NCBI GenBank assembly: GCA_963693365.1
Contig: CAVNZM010000002.1
Location: 7,750,001 to 7,814,000 of the forward strand
Direction: 5' to 3'
DNA length: 64,000 nt
DNA from: Amoebidium appalachense
Taxonomy: Eukaryota > Ichthyosporea
In this document: positions 19,382 through 40,246 of the stretch, piece after piece
How positions within the stretch are numbered: position 1 is the first letter of the stretch
Layout: every line of letters starts with the position of its first letter
Notes under the pieces: generated by a model
What the model was told of the DNA's origin: nothing
The model's database searches: none
The model's input: the letters and a program-made list of their open reading frames with translations, nothing else
Made by a program: the position numbers and the translations under genes

Positions 19382-19430
19382 CAGGGGGGGGGGGGGGGAG
19401 TGTGTGTGTGTGTGTCAAATTGATTCGACC
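17451..19430 (+). repeat. Composite higher-order CA-rich repeat
   Basis: Distinct landmarks inside the CA sea recur. CACACTGTAGCACACACAC occurs near 17585, 17685 and 18205. ATGGCACAGGCAAACACACG occurs at 17941 and 18477. CACACCATTGCCATGCAC occurs near 18027 and 18560. The block with GTGCAGTCACA and ACGCGCTGCGTC occurs near 18110 and 19245. ATCATACACGCAAATGTGAC occurs at 17477 and 18920. The spacing shows a duplicated unit of about 520-536 bp plus a partial third copy. GA and G tracts (18597-18700, 19320-19395) end the block. Frames here are only His-Thr or Cys-Val repeats. Confidence 0.8.
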
Positions 19431-20134
19431 GAGTTTGGGCCCACATCGCTGTGGGTGGAACCCACTAACTAGATCGTTTATTGAGAAAGGCCGACATAGA
19501 CCTTAAATGAAATGACAGCGGCTGATAAACAAGCTAAATTTTTCAGATAGAAACTTACGAAATTACTCAGAATCAGTTATTATACTCTGAATACGTCTTC
19601 GAGGCAGATAAATACTGCATATCACCAATATATCTCAAATTTACATTTGAGGAATGCCATCAACAACCACAGCGTGACTCTCAGTCACCACACGCGCATT
19701 CGCACAAACCTTTTCCGGTTTCCCCATCCCATATCCCTTAACTACCACGCTCAAATTTTCCAGCGGGCTATCTTTCATCCTGCTGTTTATCACAGAGTCT
19801 CCTATAGAGCTGAAAGCCAGCCGCGCCTTTTGTCTTCTCTCCTTTATCCTTTTAAATCATGGATATACGTAAATGCAGAAAGTAAATAGTCTCTGCATGG
19901 GTAACGTCCAAAGTAACGTCCATAACAAGAGCCAGAAAGGTGCCGGTCCGTTTCCTGTGCCATCGATTTAAGACGATGGCCATACAGGGCACCCATACGA
20001 GTATGTAGACAGATGTGTACACGATTACCGGTAGACGGAAACACTGTGAGTGTGTGTATGTGAGGTTGGGGGGGGGGGGGGGGGGGGGGGAGGGGGGGGG
20101 AGGGGAGGGGGAGGGGGGAAGGATCTGTGTGTGT

Positions 20135-20189
<55 letters not shown>

Positions 20190-20305
20190 ACGGTGTGTGT
20201 GTGTGTGTGTGTAATGTGTGTGCATACGTGCGTGCATGTGCTTGCATATGTGTGTGTATATGTGCGTGTGTTTATGTGTGTGTGCGTGTGTGTGTTCTTG
20301 CATTG

Positions 20306-20343
<38 letters not shown>

Positions 20344-20524
20344 ATGCAGGAAATCACAGTGGTTCAACTTCGAATTCGGAGATGTCCACGGTCCCCCCTT
20401 CCGGATCCCCCCCCCCCCCCCCCCTTCCCCCCCGGGGCCCCAGGGCCTTCCTGGAAATCATCGCACACATACAGTCTGTAAGAGTCACCGGCACACGCGC
20501 GCGCGCACATAAACAACAAACACA

Positions 20525-20604
<80 letters not shown>

Positions 20605-20606
20605 GT

Positions 20607-20643
<37 letters not shown>

Positions 20644-20730
20644 CATACACACACACACTGTGACACCACACACACAAACACACACACACACAGCCTACAC
20701 AGACACACACACACACACACAGACACACAC

Positions 20731-20776
<46 letters not shown>

Positions 20777-20892
20777 CGTGACACACACACACACACGCAC
20801 ACACACGCACACACGCACACCCGCACGCATGCACACGTGCACACATCCCTTCACCACGGTGACCTCCCTCCGGATTTGATCCACCCAACCAA
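19431..20892 (+). repeat. Short unique stretch, then GT and CA tracts
   Basis: 19431-20060 is unique, AT-richer DNA without a recognised gene. It is followed by G runs (20067-20120), GT tracts (20140-20345), a C run (20408-20423) and CA tracts (20510-20830). Confidence 0.7.
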
Positions 20893-21337
20893 CCCCTAGG
20901 AAGGACTCAACCACATCGGCAGAGTCAACTTGCAAAAAGCAGAATTATTCTGCAAAAGCGGAATTATTCTGCAAAAAGCAGAATTATTTTGCAAAAAGCA
21001 GAATTATTCCGCAAAAGCAGAATCACTCTGCTTTTAGCAGAATTATTCTGCTTTTGGCAGAATTATTCTGCTTTTGGCAGAATTATTCCGCAAAAAGCAG
21101 AATCATTCTGCTTTCGACAGCAGAATAATTCTGCTTTTAGCGGAATAATTCTTCTTTTAGCAGATTGATTCTGCTGTTTGCAGAGTGATTCTGCTTTTAG
21201 CAGATTGATTCTGCTTTTGCAGAAAAATTCTGCTTTTAGCAGAACGATTTTGCTTTTTGCAAAATAACTCTGCTTTTTGTAGAATAATTCTCCTCGGAGC
21301 AAGTTGATTCAGCTGATGTGGTTGGGCCCTCTAGGAG
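20893..21337. mobile_element. Foldback-type element: ~40-bp inverted termini around an array of palindromic 21-bp units
   Basis: The left end (20893-20933: CCTAGG, then CAACCACATCGGC, then AGTCAACTTGC) matches the reverse complement of the right end (21299-21337: CCTAGAGGG, then CAACCACATCAGC, then AATCAACTTGC). The interior (20934-21298) is about 17 imperfect copies of a 21-bp unit, each holding the palindrome CAGAATTATTCTG joined by CTTTTxG on the right side and CAAAAxG on the left. The whole can fold into one long hairpin or many small ones. There is no open frame; no clear target-site duplication is visible. Diverged pieces lie at about 21812-21835 and 21960-21995. Confidence 0.75.
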
Positions 21338-21588
21338 TATTACCCTTTTGATAATCATGCATGTCCAAATTGTGCTCGTTCAAGTATTAGAGAATGTGCT
21401 GGGCATACTTTACCGTGGCACCGCAGCCAGTTGATAATAAAAATGCGCAGGCTGTGTGCTGTGAGCATGAGCCTCTAAGCGCAACCCAAGTGCTCCAGGT
21501 GTGGGCGTGTGTATCCCGGGTTTGCATGGTACAGTGCACGTCTGTGTGTGTATGTGTGTGTGTGCGTGTGCATGTGCGGGTGCTTGTG

Positions 21589-21678
<90 letters not shown>

Positions 21679-21679
21679 A

Positions 21680-21737
<58 letters not shown>

Positions 21738-21999
21738 ATGAGTGCGACTGTGTACATGCATATCACGGAGTTCCCCACCGCCCGCATCAGCTAATTCACT
21801 CTGCCACAGTGCGAGAATAATTCTGCTTTTTGTGGATTTTTTCGGCCAATGTATGTGGATGTTTACTTTGCGAGTGCGATCGATGATGGCATAAGAAGAA
21901 TTGAGCCGCTCGGAGCAGAAAAGTTCTCAGCGTGCAAAATGAGGCTTTGTTCACCGCAAAATACCAATTCTGCTTTTGCTGAATCATTCTGCGTAAGTG

Positions 22000-22033
<34 letters not shown>

Positions 22034-22380
22034 GCGGGCAGCGTCATCAGTGGGGCCGGCATTGGGGGCTAATATATGTGGGATAGTTGGCCCATTTCAT
22101 GGCATGTGTGAGCCTCACTGTGTTGCTGGTCATGGGGCATGTGTGTGTGTGTGTCACAAAATGTGTGGGTGCGCGTGTACGGCACTGCGTAGTTCCGGCG
22201 CAATGGATTCATGTGTGTGTGTATGTGTGTGTAGAGCCTAAGACGGTGGGCAAAGTTTTAATGCAAACGGTTTGGGGGTCTAGGCGTAAATCAGGCTGTA
22301 CGCGCACACACACGTGCGAGCGTGCAATGCCATGTGTGGGTGTGGGTGTGCATGAGCTTTACAGTTTGTTTGTGGGTCAC

Positions 22381-22447
<67 letters not shown>

Positions 22448-22490
22448 CGCACGGTGTGTGTGTGTGCGTGCATGTGTGCGTGCGTGTGTT

Positions 22491-22530
<40 letters not shown>

Positions 22531-22655
22531 TGTGTGTGTTTCTTTGTGCCACCTGTGTGTTTGTACATGTTCGAGTGTGTGTACCAGAGAGACGACTATC
22601 CGTATGTGCACGTCTTTGTGTTCACGTGTCACCTGTCCCCCTAAATTAACCGGGA

Positions 22656-22690
<35 letters not shown>

Positions 22691-22720
22691 AAGCTAGTTG
22701 CAGGTAAGGAATTAATGCTT
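21338..22720 (+). repeat. GT-rich tracts with unique flanks and a G run
   Basis: GT tracts at about 21540-21740 and 22130-22575, a T run (22003-22030), remnants of the 21-bp foldback unit near 21812 and 21965, and a G run (22661-22689). No gene. Confidence 0.7.
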
Positions 22721-24249
22721 AGACAAATAAGCAACTCGCAGTATACATTCCGAATCTACCCCCCCCCCCCCCCCCCCCTCCCGTCTCCCCCCCCCCCCCT
22801 CCCCCCCCCCCCCCCCCTCCCCCCCCCCCCCCCCCCCCACCCCCACCCCACCCCTCTTTACGCTCTCCCCGTACCGTTTCGACTATTGGAGTTGTCCAAT
22901 AATTTGATCTAGAACCAAAATGAAATCAGTGATGAGCTTCAAGGTTGAGTGGTTGTTGGTGTCACAATGCCCCGGACAGAATCCAGATGCAAGTATTCAG
23001 CACACACTCCCAGCCGCTGAAAATGTACATGAAAATGTTGCAATACTATGATAGAACTTGAACTGGCACGGTACAATTATCGCACCCACCAGTACCGTAA
23101 CACCGCCAGCAATATGTATCCTGCAAAATTTTGATGAGTTGTGACGGCCTGTTCTGCATCAGTGTCCACCAACCACCATATGAGCATATGCATGTGACGA
23201 CATCATCACGTTGCCCAGTGTCACCGTGCCGTGCACAACTAATATTAATCATGACTCCGGATCCGACACCCCCCCCCCCCCACTTTTTTTTATTTATTTT
23301 TTTATTTTTTTTATTTTTTTTTATAACCAGGCGTCCTTACTAAGATGGCGGTGTCCACAGCATTACTTGAACCCACTGATGTGCCTTCCTCAAGTTCTCT
23401 CCGCTCCCCCCCCCCCCCCCCCCCCCCCCCCCCTTCTCCCTCTCCTCCCCACCCACCACCCAACCCTTCCCAACCCTCGTTTCAAGTTCCCAGTTTCCGG
23501 CTAGAGAAATTATTTCGTATATCTGGTTCCCGTTAACCCCCGTCCCCCTCTTCCCCGTGTGGCTTGCCTGCCTGCCCACCTTTTTTAGGCAAGGTTCCAG
23601 GTAAAGCAAGAACGTTCCGGGAGATTAGTTTGAAAGCAGTGCCGTGGTGGTGTCGAGCTCGGTCATGCAAAAAGATAATTCAGAATGACACCGTTCCAAA
23701 CGGAAAAGACTAAATCATTAGAAAATCACAATGCAATCTGTTAAACCTAGGCCTAAAATGATGTACATGGGCTACTATGATCATGTGACACCAACTGCAA
23801 TCAAGGCGAGAAAAAAGAGGCACCCACTGTAACTACAGCGGAAGCGGAATGGTCAAAGAAACTGAGACGAGACCGCCTGCATGCATGTGCATGGTAGAAT
23901 ATTTTCCCGGCGGCGTGGATGGATTGGAGGGTTGGGTGGGTGGGTGGATGGGTGTTCGTGGTGAGTGGTGGTGGTGGTGGTGGTGGTGGTGGTGTGTATG
24001 TGTGTGTGTGTGGGGAGGGGCGCGAGGGGAGGGAAGGAGGGAGGGGGGAGGGGGAGGGGGGAGGGGGGGGGGGGGGTCAATGACTCTTGATGGAGGGGGC
24101 ATGTGTGAGTGCAAGGGCCCTGGGTGTATGTATGTGTGTGGGGAGGGGCTGGTATCCGACTGAGTAATATGTGCCTCCTCTGAGGGTTTTCTGGGGACCG
24201 GGGTGGGTGAACCTCGGTGTGCGTGTGTGCACGCACGCGTGTGTGCGTG

Positions 24250-24297
<48 letters not shown>

Positions 24298-24380
24298 GGG
24301 AGAAGGGAAGGGAAGGGGGGAGTGGAAGGGTAAGGGATGGTTGTGGATGCATCACAAACGACAACTTAAAACGGCACTTA
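22721..24380. other. C/G-run spacer downstream of the TLC gene, no firm gene
   Basis: C runs (22759-22840, 23269-23280, 23407-23432), T/A-rich tract (23284-23325), GGT triplets (23962-23993), G runs (24000-24077, 24281-24301). A cysteine-rich 68-codon minus-strand frame at 23046-23252 (CWRCYGTGGCDNC) could be an exon but nothing confirms it. Confidence 0.5.
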
Positions 24381-24381
24381 C

Positions 24382-26647
24382 ATGGACTGCAGTCTGCCTT
24401 TACTGCGCCATGCATCTTGTGCATGGGGCATGGGTCCTCGGTCAAGATCACACAGTCACTGTACATGGCACTAGTGATATGGTCCTGATTAAGTCCCGGT
24501 AAACTGGGTGGGGGTTTTAACACTGCCCCCCCTATTGGATGGTGCCTGTAAACTAAGCTTCGATGGTTTACTGATTTCAAGCGATATTTACTTCCACTTC
24601 CACAATTCCAACAAGACCTCCCCACCCACCCACCCAACCACACACACACATACCAAAAAAAAAAAAAAAAAAAAAAAAAAAAGCATATGAGAAGAAAACC
24701 TTTGAATGAAATGTCGGAAAGTGGCTCTATACAAAACTTGATAACTGTAGCATAGTCTACCCTCCTCCCCCCCCCCCCCCCCCCCCTCCAATACATTTTC
24801 CCTTCCTTCACCACTCCTAACTCGAGGTCCGGTCTCAATCCCTTACCATCGCCACCCATCACACCCTCTCCCTCCCCTCCCTCCCTCTAACCTTCCTACT
24901 CAACACCTTCCATATGGAAAACTGCGACATGAACCCATACCCCTCGGCACCGAGAACAACAAAAACAAACATGGGGTAAAACACGCGCATGGTGCTTCCT
25001 ACTTCATGGAAATGCACGGCGTAATATATTATGGCGAGGAGTTGAAAACCGATTTTTGTGGCTGCAAAAGACACCCACGCCCAAAACATGCTTCGTTCCT
25101 TGAGTCGGAGGTGGGAGTCGTCTAGGAGGCGGTAGAAGAGAAGGGCAACGAAGGTGGGCTGCTCGAGCATGGCATGTACGGCCTGTGTGTGTGGAGGTTG
25201 ATGTGTATGTGTGTGTGGGGAGGGTGCACGTGGGTGGGTGGCCAGGGGGGGGGGGGGGGGGGGGGAGGGGGGGGGGGGAAAGGGGGAAGTGATTTTAGGA
25301 TGGTGCACATGTGTGTGTGGAGAGGTGGTGGGCCTTAAGTGTCCGGGGGGGGGAGGGGGAGGGGGAGGGGGGGAGAGCAGGGGGGAAGGGAGGACGTAAT
25401 GCATGTTATAGCTCTGTGTCTTGTGGGTACTCGAACCATTGTACACGAAGAGGGAGACGTGTGTGACAGGGATAAGGGGGAACGGGGGAGAGAGAAGGTA
25501 AGAACGGGGAGGAAGGGTTAGCATTGATTAACTGAATCACAAATCCTTTTTGTTTGGTCAGGTGTTTCATAAAAACAAGCAAGTCTCGAGTCATAATAAA
25601 GGAGTGAAAGGTTAGTGAATGTGCGAATGTCACAATCGGTTAACATGTTGGTGGGATGAGGTGCGTGGGTGTGGTGGGGGTTGAGGTGCTGAGGAGGGGG
25701 GAGGGGTGGGGGGAAGGGAGAGAAGGGGGGAGGGGGGGGGGGGTGGGTGCTTGGGTGGGTGGGAAAGGGGGGGGGGGGGGGGGGGGATGGGAACAACAAA
25801 AAGGAGTAGTATACCTGTTGGGAAAGCAGATTCAGGAGCGGAAAGGTAAACGAATAAGGGAATATCGCCGTTTTTTCTTCTAAGATAAGGCACTGAAATT
25901 CAACCACATACAACACTTCCCCCTCCCTCCCTCCCCCCCCCCCCCTCTTTTTTTCCATCTCCCCACCCTCCGCCCATCCACTCTCCCTCTCCACACTAAA
26001 ACCCATAACCCATAGCAGCCCCCCCCCCCCCCCCGGCCCCTCCCTCCTCTCCCTGTTCCCCCCCCCCCCCCCCCCCCCGCGCGTCAGGTACACCTCCCAC
26101 GCACCTGCAGAGACCCCAGGATGACGTCATGCACCATCAGAGGCTTTGTGGCCAAGTCATTGCCCGTTATGGTAATAGCGCCAAAAGCCACGAGGGCAAT
26201 AGAGGCCACGTGATGCACGACCAATGGCAGCCGCATGTTGTCAGCCCTCAGGCACAGCTCGAAGAAGTAGATGACGGCCGTGGCCATGAGGAGGAGGGAC
26301 ACCTCGAGCTCGTAGCCGTGGTGGCATTGCCTGTGTGCACGTGTACGTGTGTGTGTGTGGGGGGGGGGGGAGGGTGGGGGGAAAGGGGGGGGGGTGGGGA
26401 AGGAGAGAGGGGGGGGGGGGGGAGGAAGAGGGGGGGAGGGGTGGGTTGGAGAAGAACGGTGAGGGGGGTGGGGAAGAAGATGGTTCAAGGAGGGGCTGGA
26501 AAAAGCCGGGAGGATTGGTTTGTGGAAGTGGAAGGGCAGGGTGGGGTAGGGTGGGTGGGTGGGTAGGTGGGGGTTCTATTCTGTAGACAACGGGAACATC
26601 AAGGGAAAAAATGTGAGATACGTGAATGGGGAAGCTGGCAGTTCCTC

Positions 26648-26678
<31 letters not shown>

Positions 26679-27053
26679 TTTGCCTCCTCACTTTTTCAAC
26701 TTTAACTTTATATAATAAAGAAATCACTTCATCGCTTTGTTCCCCCCCCCCCCCCCCCCCCCCCCTCCCAAAATAAAAAAGAAAGAAAGAAAGAAAGATA
26801 GAAAAAGAAAAGAGAAAAATAAAAAGCAGATATCCCCCCCTCCCCCCCCCTCCCCCCCCCCCCCCACACACACACAAAAAAAAAAAAAAGTGTTCGCTTG
26901 TAAGTAATATTCTAAGGCAAAGATACTATTTATTTTTCGTTTCAAATTCCCTCCAATTCTTTTCTGTGGCTAATTCCTATAGACTTCTTTTTGTCCCCGT
27001 TTTCCTTTCGCTTTTTTCCCCTCCTCACGGGAGTCGTTCGAAGGAAGCGGGTG

Positions 27054-27084
<31 letters not shown>

Positions 27085-28004
27085 AGTTCTTACATTGCAG
27101 GGTCGGGGTTTTCTGGTGAGCATCCCTCCTCGCTGTGGTAGTGCATATACATTCGTGATAGAGAATAGGCAAGGTGCACAACAACAACCGTGGGAGCAAA
27201 AACCTGAATCGCATACGCAAGCGTGTTGCGCCTGTGTGCGTCGTTCAAACCTCGAAACCGCGGTGAAAAATGTGTAAACAGAAGTTGGAAGGACTTGAAG
27301 AGAAACCACACGCTCATGGTGAGGAAAAACCCGTTGTTGAACGTGAACGCGTAGCGGAAAGGTCCGTTTATGGTAGGGCGGGTGATGGAAGACTTGATAG
27401 TGTCGGTGAAGGGGAGGACGTAGAGGAAAATGGACACAGCGAGAAAGATGGACGCCACCAGAACGTTCCTTGCGAGAAATTCCCGCGTGTCACGTGGTGC
27501 GGCGCCGGTGCCACGTGTGATGATGGTGGTGTTTGAGTCGCTGTTCTTGATGTCACACCACCCACCTGGGTGCTGTACACTCACGTTTTCCTTGGCGTCA
27601 CCTGCAAACTCGGTGCTGGTACTTTCCGAGTCTTCGGCGGAGGGCACAAAGGCGGCGTGGGTGAAGCACGTGTCGTTTTTCCCATGGTTGCACGTGATTG
27701 TGACGTCACGGCTGGTTACGTGTTGCGTGAGAGCGTTGTCACACGTCTTTCCCTTTGCTGTGCTAGAAGGCTCCATCCCGGCCTCCAAAGGAAGAGCAAT
27801 GCATAGGCCGGATGTTGCGGGAGAAAGGCGGATTTCTGCATGCTCGGAGCCGGGTGGAAGCGGAGTCATGTACTGGGTGGTAGGGATAGAGGAAGGTGGT
27901 GTGGGGGGGTATGTGGCCGCGGGTGTGGATGGTGGGAGGAGGTCGTGGGAGGGCTCTGCTGGGCGCACCTGGACGGAGTGTGCGCGGCGTGGCGGCTTCG
28001 TCAT
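24382..28004 (-). CDS. TLC (TRAM/LAG1/CLN8) domain membrane protein
   Basis: Exons on the minus strand: 28004-27094 (ATG, phase 2 end), 26330-26105, 25182-24892, and possibly 24484-24382. All junctions are GT-AG and in phase. The first exon has about 190 hydrophilic, Pro/Ser/Thr-rich residues, then transmembrane segments (VLVASIFLAVSIFLYVL; FFLTMSVWFLFKSFQLLF; YAIQVFAPTVVVVHLAY). The second carries the TLC/Lag1 signature LVVHHVASIALVAFG, then MVHDVILGSLQ. The third has the last two TLC helices and ends in KVLSRK. Ceramide synthases have HD-x-SD here; the second Asp is absent, so a TLCD-type lipid-regulating protein is more likely than a ceramide synthase. About 476 residues to the end of exon three; the C-terminus is unsettled. 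It lies divergent from the OTC gene. Confidence 0.8.
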
Positions 28005-29203
28005 TTTGTGCTCGGTCGGAGAGAAGAAAGTATAAAAAGACTTTAGAGGGTGAAAGGGCAATGCCAGAGTAAGGTGTGTTTCGTCAAAAAAAATGACAAT
28101 AGGGGAAAAACAGAGCCTATGGTGCCGTTCTCACATGTACAGAATATGTCCTGTAGTGTATCCGCTTTGCAACTTCTGTGAGCAAAACCACCAACATGCC
28201 TGGTTTTTGCCTAGGAAGTTGCTTCTTTTTCAGAGTCCCACAGTTCCTGTTTTGTCTTCATCCACCAGAGAACTCCTTTTCCTTAGCAAGAAAATCCCCA
28301 CATACAAGTTTTACCTGCCCGTGAACACTACACGTGAATGCATAGTATCTTCTAGAACGCACACAAGGGTGTTTATATTCGTCTTGCTTCCCACGGATAT
28401 TTGAGCAGAGGGGAAGTTGGGGGGAGTCCAATTTCTGTAGTGCACACACGTGCACACGACACACATTTTTGGTCCACGCGCGTGCATCCTTTACTACGCG
28501 CGTGTGCACTCAAACTTCTTTCATCCCAAACACTGAAATGACAAAAACGTAAGTTGAAAGCACCACATGTTGGGCAACCGGGCTAACCGGCCCGGCCCGG
28601 TCCTCCCCCGCGGTTGGTTACTGTGTGTTAAGTTCGCCTCCGGCTGTGTGTGTGAGCTGCAGGCACGTACAGTGTGTGTCAGGTACGCCATAGAGTTTAC
28701 AGGGGGTTCTTCCAGCCGGAATTTTCTTGCTACTCTGCGTTTTTGTTAGAGGGATATGTCTGTCCTATATGAAAATCTACAAACCCTCAAAGTTTGTTTC
28801 TCACGGAGTCGGCTGCAGCTGTCCGCAACCGCCGGGTTGATGACGAACAGTAGAGTAACCGGCGAATTTATTGCACCAATCGGATGGCGCTACGCCAAAC
28901 CTGCCTAATTAGGCATGCATTTTTTAGCTTTCGTTGGACAGGAGGGTAAAGGGGAATCATAATCGGCTGATTGCGCAGTTTTTTAGAGCCACACACTTTA
29001 GGCATAAAATAAAGTGACTACTATTCAACGTAATATAAATAAGTAATACTATTTTGTTTCATTTATATGCTTTTTTTAGAACGAAGCGTTACGAGACAAG
29101 CTTTTCAACAGGTTCGTTGATACTACATCTGCATTTTCTGACCAAGGCAAAGTGTCTGCCCTCCTCAATCCAACATTTGATTGGCTGTGCACGCGCCTAT
29201 CGG
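28005..29203. promoter_or_regulatory. Divergent intergenic region between TLC and OTC genes
   Basis: About 1.2 kb of mostly unique DNA lies between the TLC start codon (minus) and the first candidate OTC-side exon (plus). It presumably holds both promoters. It is almost free of the C/G runs and CA tracts seen elsewhere. I could not identify a convincing TATA box for either gene. Confidence 0.4.
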
Positions 29204-29291
29204 ATGGTATCGCCTCGGCTGATGTTCCGGTGTCTTCCCGCAGGCCGCACACACCTGCATAAGTTCTCCCGTTTAAACCGAAAGCTTCAAG
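29204..29291 (+). other. Candidate upstream exon with transit-peptide-like reading
   Basis: An ATG at 29204 starts 29 codons rich in Arg, Leu, Ser and His with no acidic residue (for example MVSPRLMFRCLPAGR), followed by a donor GTAGAG at 29292. This composition suits a mitochondrial presequence for the OTC gene downstream. However, the phase (1) does not fit the acceptor at 30367, which needs phase 0 to stay in frame with ATG 30380. A further small exon would be needed, or this is untranslated. Confidence 0.25.
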
Positions 29292-29509
29292 GTAGAGTTT
29301 TTGAGGTCGTGGTAGAAAGAAACGTGCGTGTGTGTGCGTGCGTGTGTGTGTGTGCGTGCGTGCGTGTGTGCATGTGTGCGCGTGTACGTGTGCGCATGTG
29401 CGTGCACGTTTGTGTGTGTGCGTGTGCCTGTATGTGGGTGTGGGTGTGGGTGTATGTGTGTGTGCTCCGGTGTGTCTGTGCGTGTGTGTGTGCGTGTGTG
29501 CGTGTGCAA

Positions 29510-29558
<49 letters not shown>

Positions 29559-29612
29559 TGTGTGTGTGTGGGTGTGGGTGTGTGTGTGTGTGCTGTGTGC
29601 TCCTGCGTGCCT

Positions 29613-29691
<79 letters not shown>

Positions 29692-30367
29692 ATGCATGTG
29701 CGTGTACATGTGCCTGTGTGTGATTATGCGTGAGCGTGTATGTGCGTACATACCCGTACGGTATGCATGTGTGCGTGGGTGCGTGTTCGTGCATGTGTGT
29801 GCGTATATGTGCTTGTATGTGCATGCGTGGGTACGTGTGTACGTGTCATGGTGTGTCTGCGTTCCTCCCCCCTCAAACCCCCCCCCCCCCTCCCTCCTCC
29901 CCCTTCCACAATTTTCGTTTTCCCACCGTTTTCCCAGGAGGAACCTTCAAGGGTATATGGTGGCCTAAACGAGTGTGTCTCTGTGTGTGTGTTTGCAGGG
30001 TTGCGGATGGAGGAGGAGGAGGTGGTGGTCATGGTGGTGGTGGTGGTTGTTGTGATAGCGGTAGAAGAGAGGGGGGGGGGGGGGGGAAGGGTAGGGGGGG
30101 GGGGAGGGGGCGGAACTGGATGGCTAGCCGTCTTTTGTGTCTATGAGTGCGGTGTGTGTGCGTCTGTTTGCGCCACATAGGTTTACCTCTCTGCATGCAG
30201 GTTGAGCTTGCCCTGCACGTCCGTGTGACTATACGTGTGCTTCGAGGGTGCTTTTTGGTTGCATGTGTGTGACACGCTAGGTACTGTGGTTCTGGCCATT
30301 CTTTCATCATCGGAGGAATATGCCACCTGTGATTCATGCTAACCTATGATTCTCCTTTGCCCTACAG
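29292..30367 (+). repeat. GT-rich tract, C run and G runs before OTC exon 1
   Basis: GT repeats with GC/GA interruptions (29325-29860), C run (29878-29890), GGT/GGA triplets (30005-30060) and G runs (30071-30115). The stretch ends in the acceptor CCTACAG at 30367. No gene recognised. Confidence 0.7.
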
Positions 30368-30379
30368 TTGATAGACAAA

Positions 30380-38200
<7,821 letters not shown>

Positions 38201-39087
38201 AGGAATTAATGTTTGCGGCGGATTGGGGGGTGTAGATATATGGGATGGATATTTTTTAGGGCCTTAAAGGTAGAAGGTATGGGATTTTGGATAGTTTCGG
38301 GATACAAAGCGTGAGCTATAGCTGCTTAGGCGGCTGGCTGAGTGTAACGTTTTATGTTTGCGGGTTTCTTGTTCTTTGAGAAGTGATGCGGTGGCGATGT
38401 ACTTCTTGTTTTCATCACCGTTGGTGCCACTTTTGTGCTCAAAGTTTTTAATCGAAAGCATGTGAATAGATGCGAGTTTTTGTGTCTCTTTATGGATGTC
38501 TGCTGTATTTGCGAGAAATATGAATATTTTGACCTCTTTTTTGAGTTCTGTAAGTCGCCAAGTGTAGGATCTATATCATGTTTTTCATACAATGTTCAGG
38601 TATTTTAGGATGCACCTGTTATCGGGAAAACTCCTGAAAGTTTTTTTCTTGCCGGATCACAAGTATGCCGTGCATACTTACACCTCCATTGATTGAGTAA
38701 ATCTAGATAAAGGGGAAAAAAATTGTTTTGACATGCAGCTATTGTATATCTGGTGTGGGCCGGGCAAGGGTTGTTCAAGGTTTGTAAGGATTTTAGCCAT
38801 GGGCAGAGGGTGGGTGTGCATGCGTGTGTGCGTGTGTGCGTGTGTGCGCGTGTGCGTGTGTGTGCGCGCGTGTGTGTGTCGTGACATCGTGTGCCCGTAA
38901 ATGGGGGATGGGTGGGTGTGTGTGTGGGGGGGGGGGGGGGGGGAAGGGGAGGATAACTTCGATGATAAGAATTTGTTATTGTGTACTGTTAGAGTTCGGC
39001 CGAAGACACTTTCCATATCGGTTGAGAAGAAGAAATTGCCGCTGTGCGTGTCACACGCGGTGTAGTAGGGTGGGGAATTTGGGGGGA

Positions 39088-39130
<43 letters not shown>

Positions 39131-39152
39131 GGGGGTATAAGAAATAAGATTA
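38201..39152 (+). other. Spacer between OTC and CBM9-like genes
   Basis: Mostly unique DNA after the OTC stop, then GT/GC (38820-38880), a G run (38925-38943) and a C run of about 39 bases (39090-39128). The 3' untranslated region of OTC should lie at its left end; no canonical AATAAA was noticed close to the stop. Confidence 0.5.
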
Positions 39153-40119
39153 TGACAGCGACCTTCAAAAAAATATTATACCCCGCAACCATATTTTGTG
39201 GGGGTTCTTAATGGCGGACGGCATCTGTATACTGACCCGGATGTGCCGTGGGAGCTTGTGCCGCACAAGTACCCGACAAATATTAAGTTGAGCTATGATA
39301 GCAAGGAAGTTAATCGTGAACATTAAGGCGAAGAACAACAAGTTCCAATACAACAGCTACACAGAGTGCGACAGCGACACATGGAACAACGAGGTGGTGG
39401 AGGTGTTTATCACAAGGAATGTGACGGCGCAGAAACCAGAGCACTACTGGGAGTTCCAGGTGACACCCAACGGCGTCAAGTTCATAAAGAAGATCTACAA
39501 CCAGTATGTGGACCCCATCTATACCGTACCATTTTAAGTTTATAGCACTGTAATGCTCCGTCGTGCTTTCCCGGCTTTCGAATTCTTGACAACCCCTCCC
39601 CCCCCCCCCCTCCCCCCCCCCCCCCCCCCCCCACCCCCCGGCCGTCTCTTTCCCCCTCCCTTCCTTCTCCCCTCCCCCCCCCCCCCCCCCCCCCTCCCTC
39701 CCTCCCTCCCTCCCCCCCCTTCCCCCAACCCCCGCGGTCCCCATGGGTAAACCTCTTTGTCCTCTACTACTGAGATCCCCCTTACCCCCCCACCCCCCCC
39801 CGTTTTCCCTCCCCTTTCTCCATTCCCTTGAAGGTCCTATGCCTACACATATATGCATGGTTTTAGGCAACTTGCCGTCGTCATCCCCTCCCGAGCCCCA
39901 TTAGCTCCAACTTAGCAACTTATCATGACACACATAACACATCACCAATTCAGCCACCTCACCTGGGACGCGCACAAACAGAAACGAGCCTCTGACCTAC
40001 CCCTTCCACCTCCCCCACCTCCCCTCAATTATGATTGCACACTTTCCTGTCTTCTGACTGGCTATTTTACGGAATGCATATCATTTCATAAGGGGTAGCA
40101 CTTTCTTTTTTTCTTCTTC

Positions 40120-40164
<45 letters not shown>

Positions 40165-40189
40165 CTTGGGTGTGTGTGTGTTTGTGTGT

Positions 40190-40246
<57 letters not shown>

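Noticed and set aside
20934-21298. CRISPR array at the 21-bp repeats
   Set aside because: Units are contiguous palindromes without unique spacers, in a eukaryotic intron-rich context, and lie between inverted termini.
23046-23252. Cysteine-rich minus-strand frame (CWRCYGTGGC)
   Set aside because: Interesting composition but no splice partner or family could be identified; left only as a remark in the spacer entry.
25518-25640. Extra TLC-gene exon on the minus strand (MTRDLLVFMKHL)
   Set aside because: Exon 26330-26105 joins 25182-24892 directly in phase 0 and gives a continuous TLC domain; this segment has no good donor.
24382-28004. Ceramide synthase identity for the TLC protein
   Set aside because: The Lag1 motif lacks the second Asp after the His-Asp pair and there is no homeobox-like region, so only TLC family membership is claimed.
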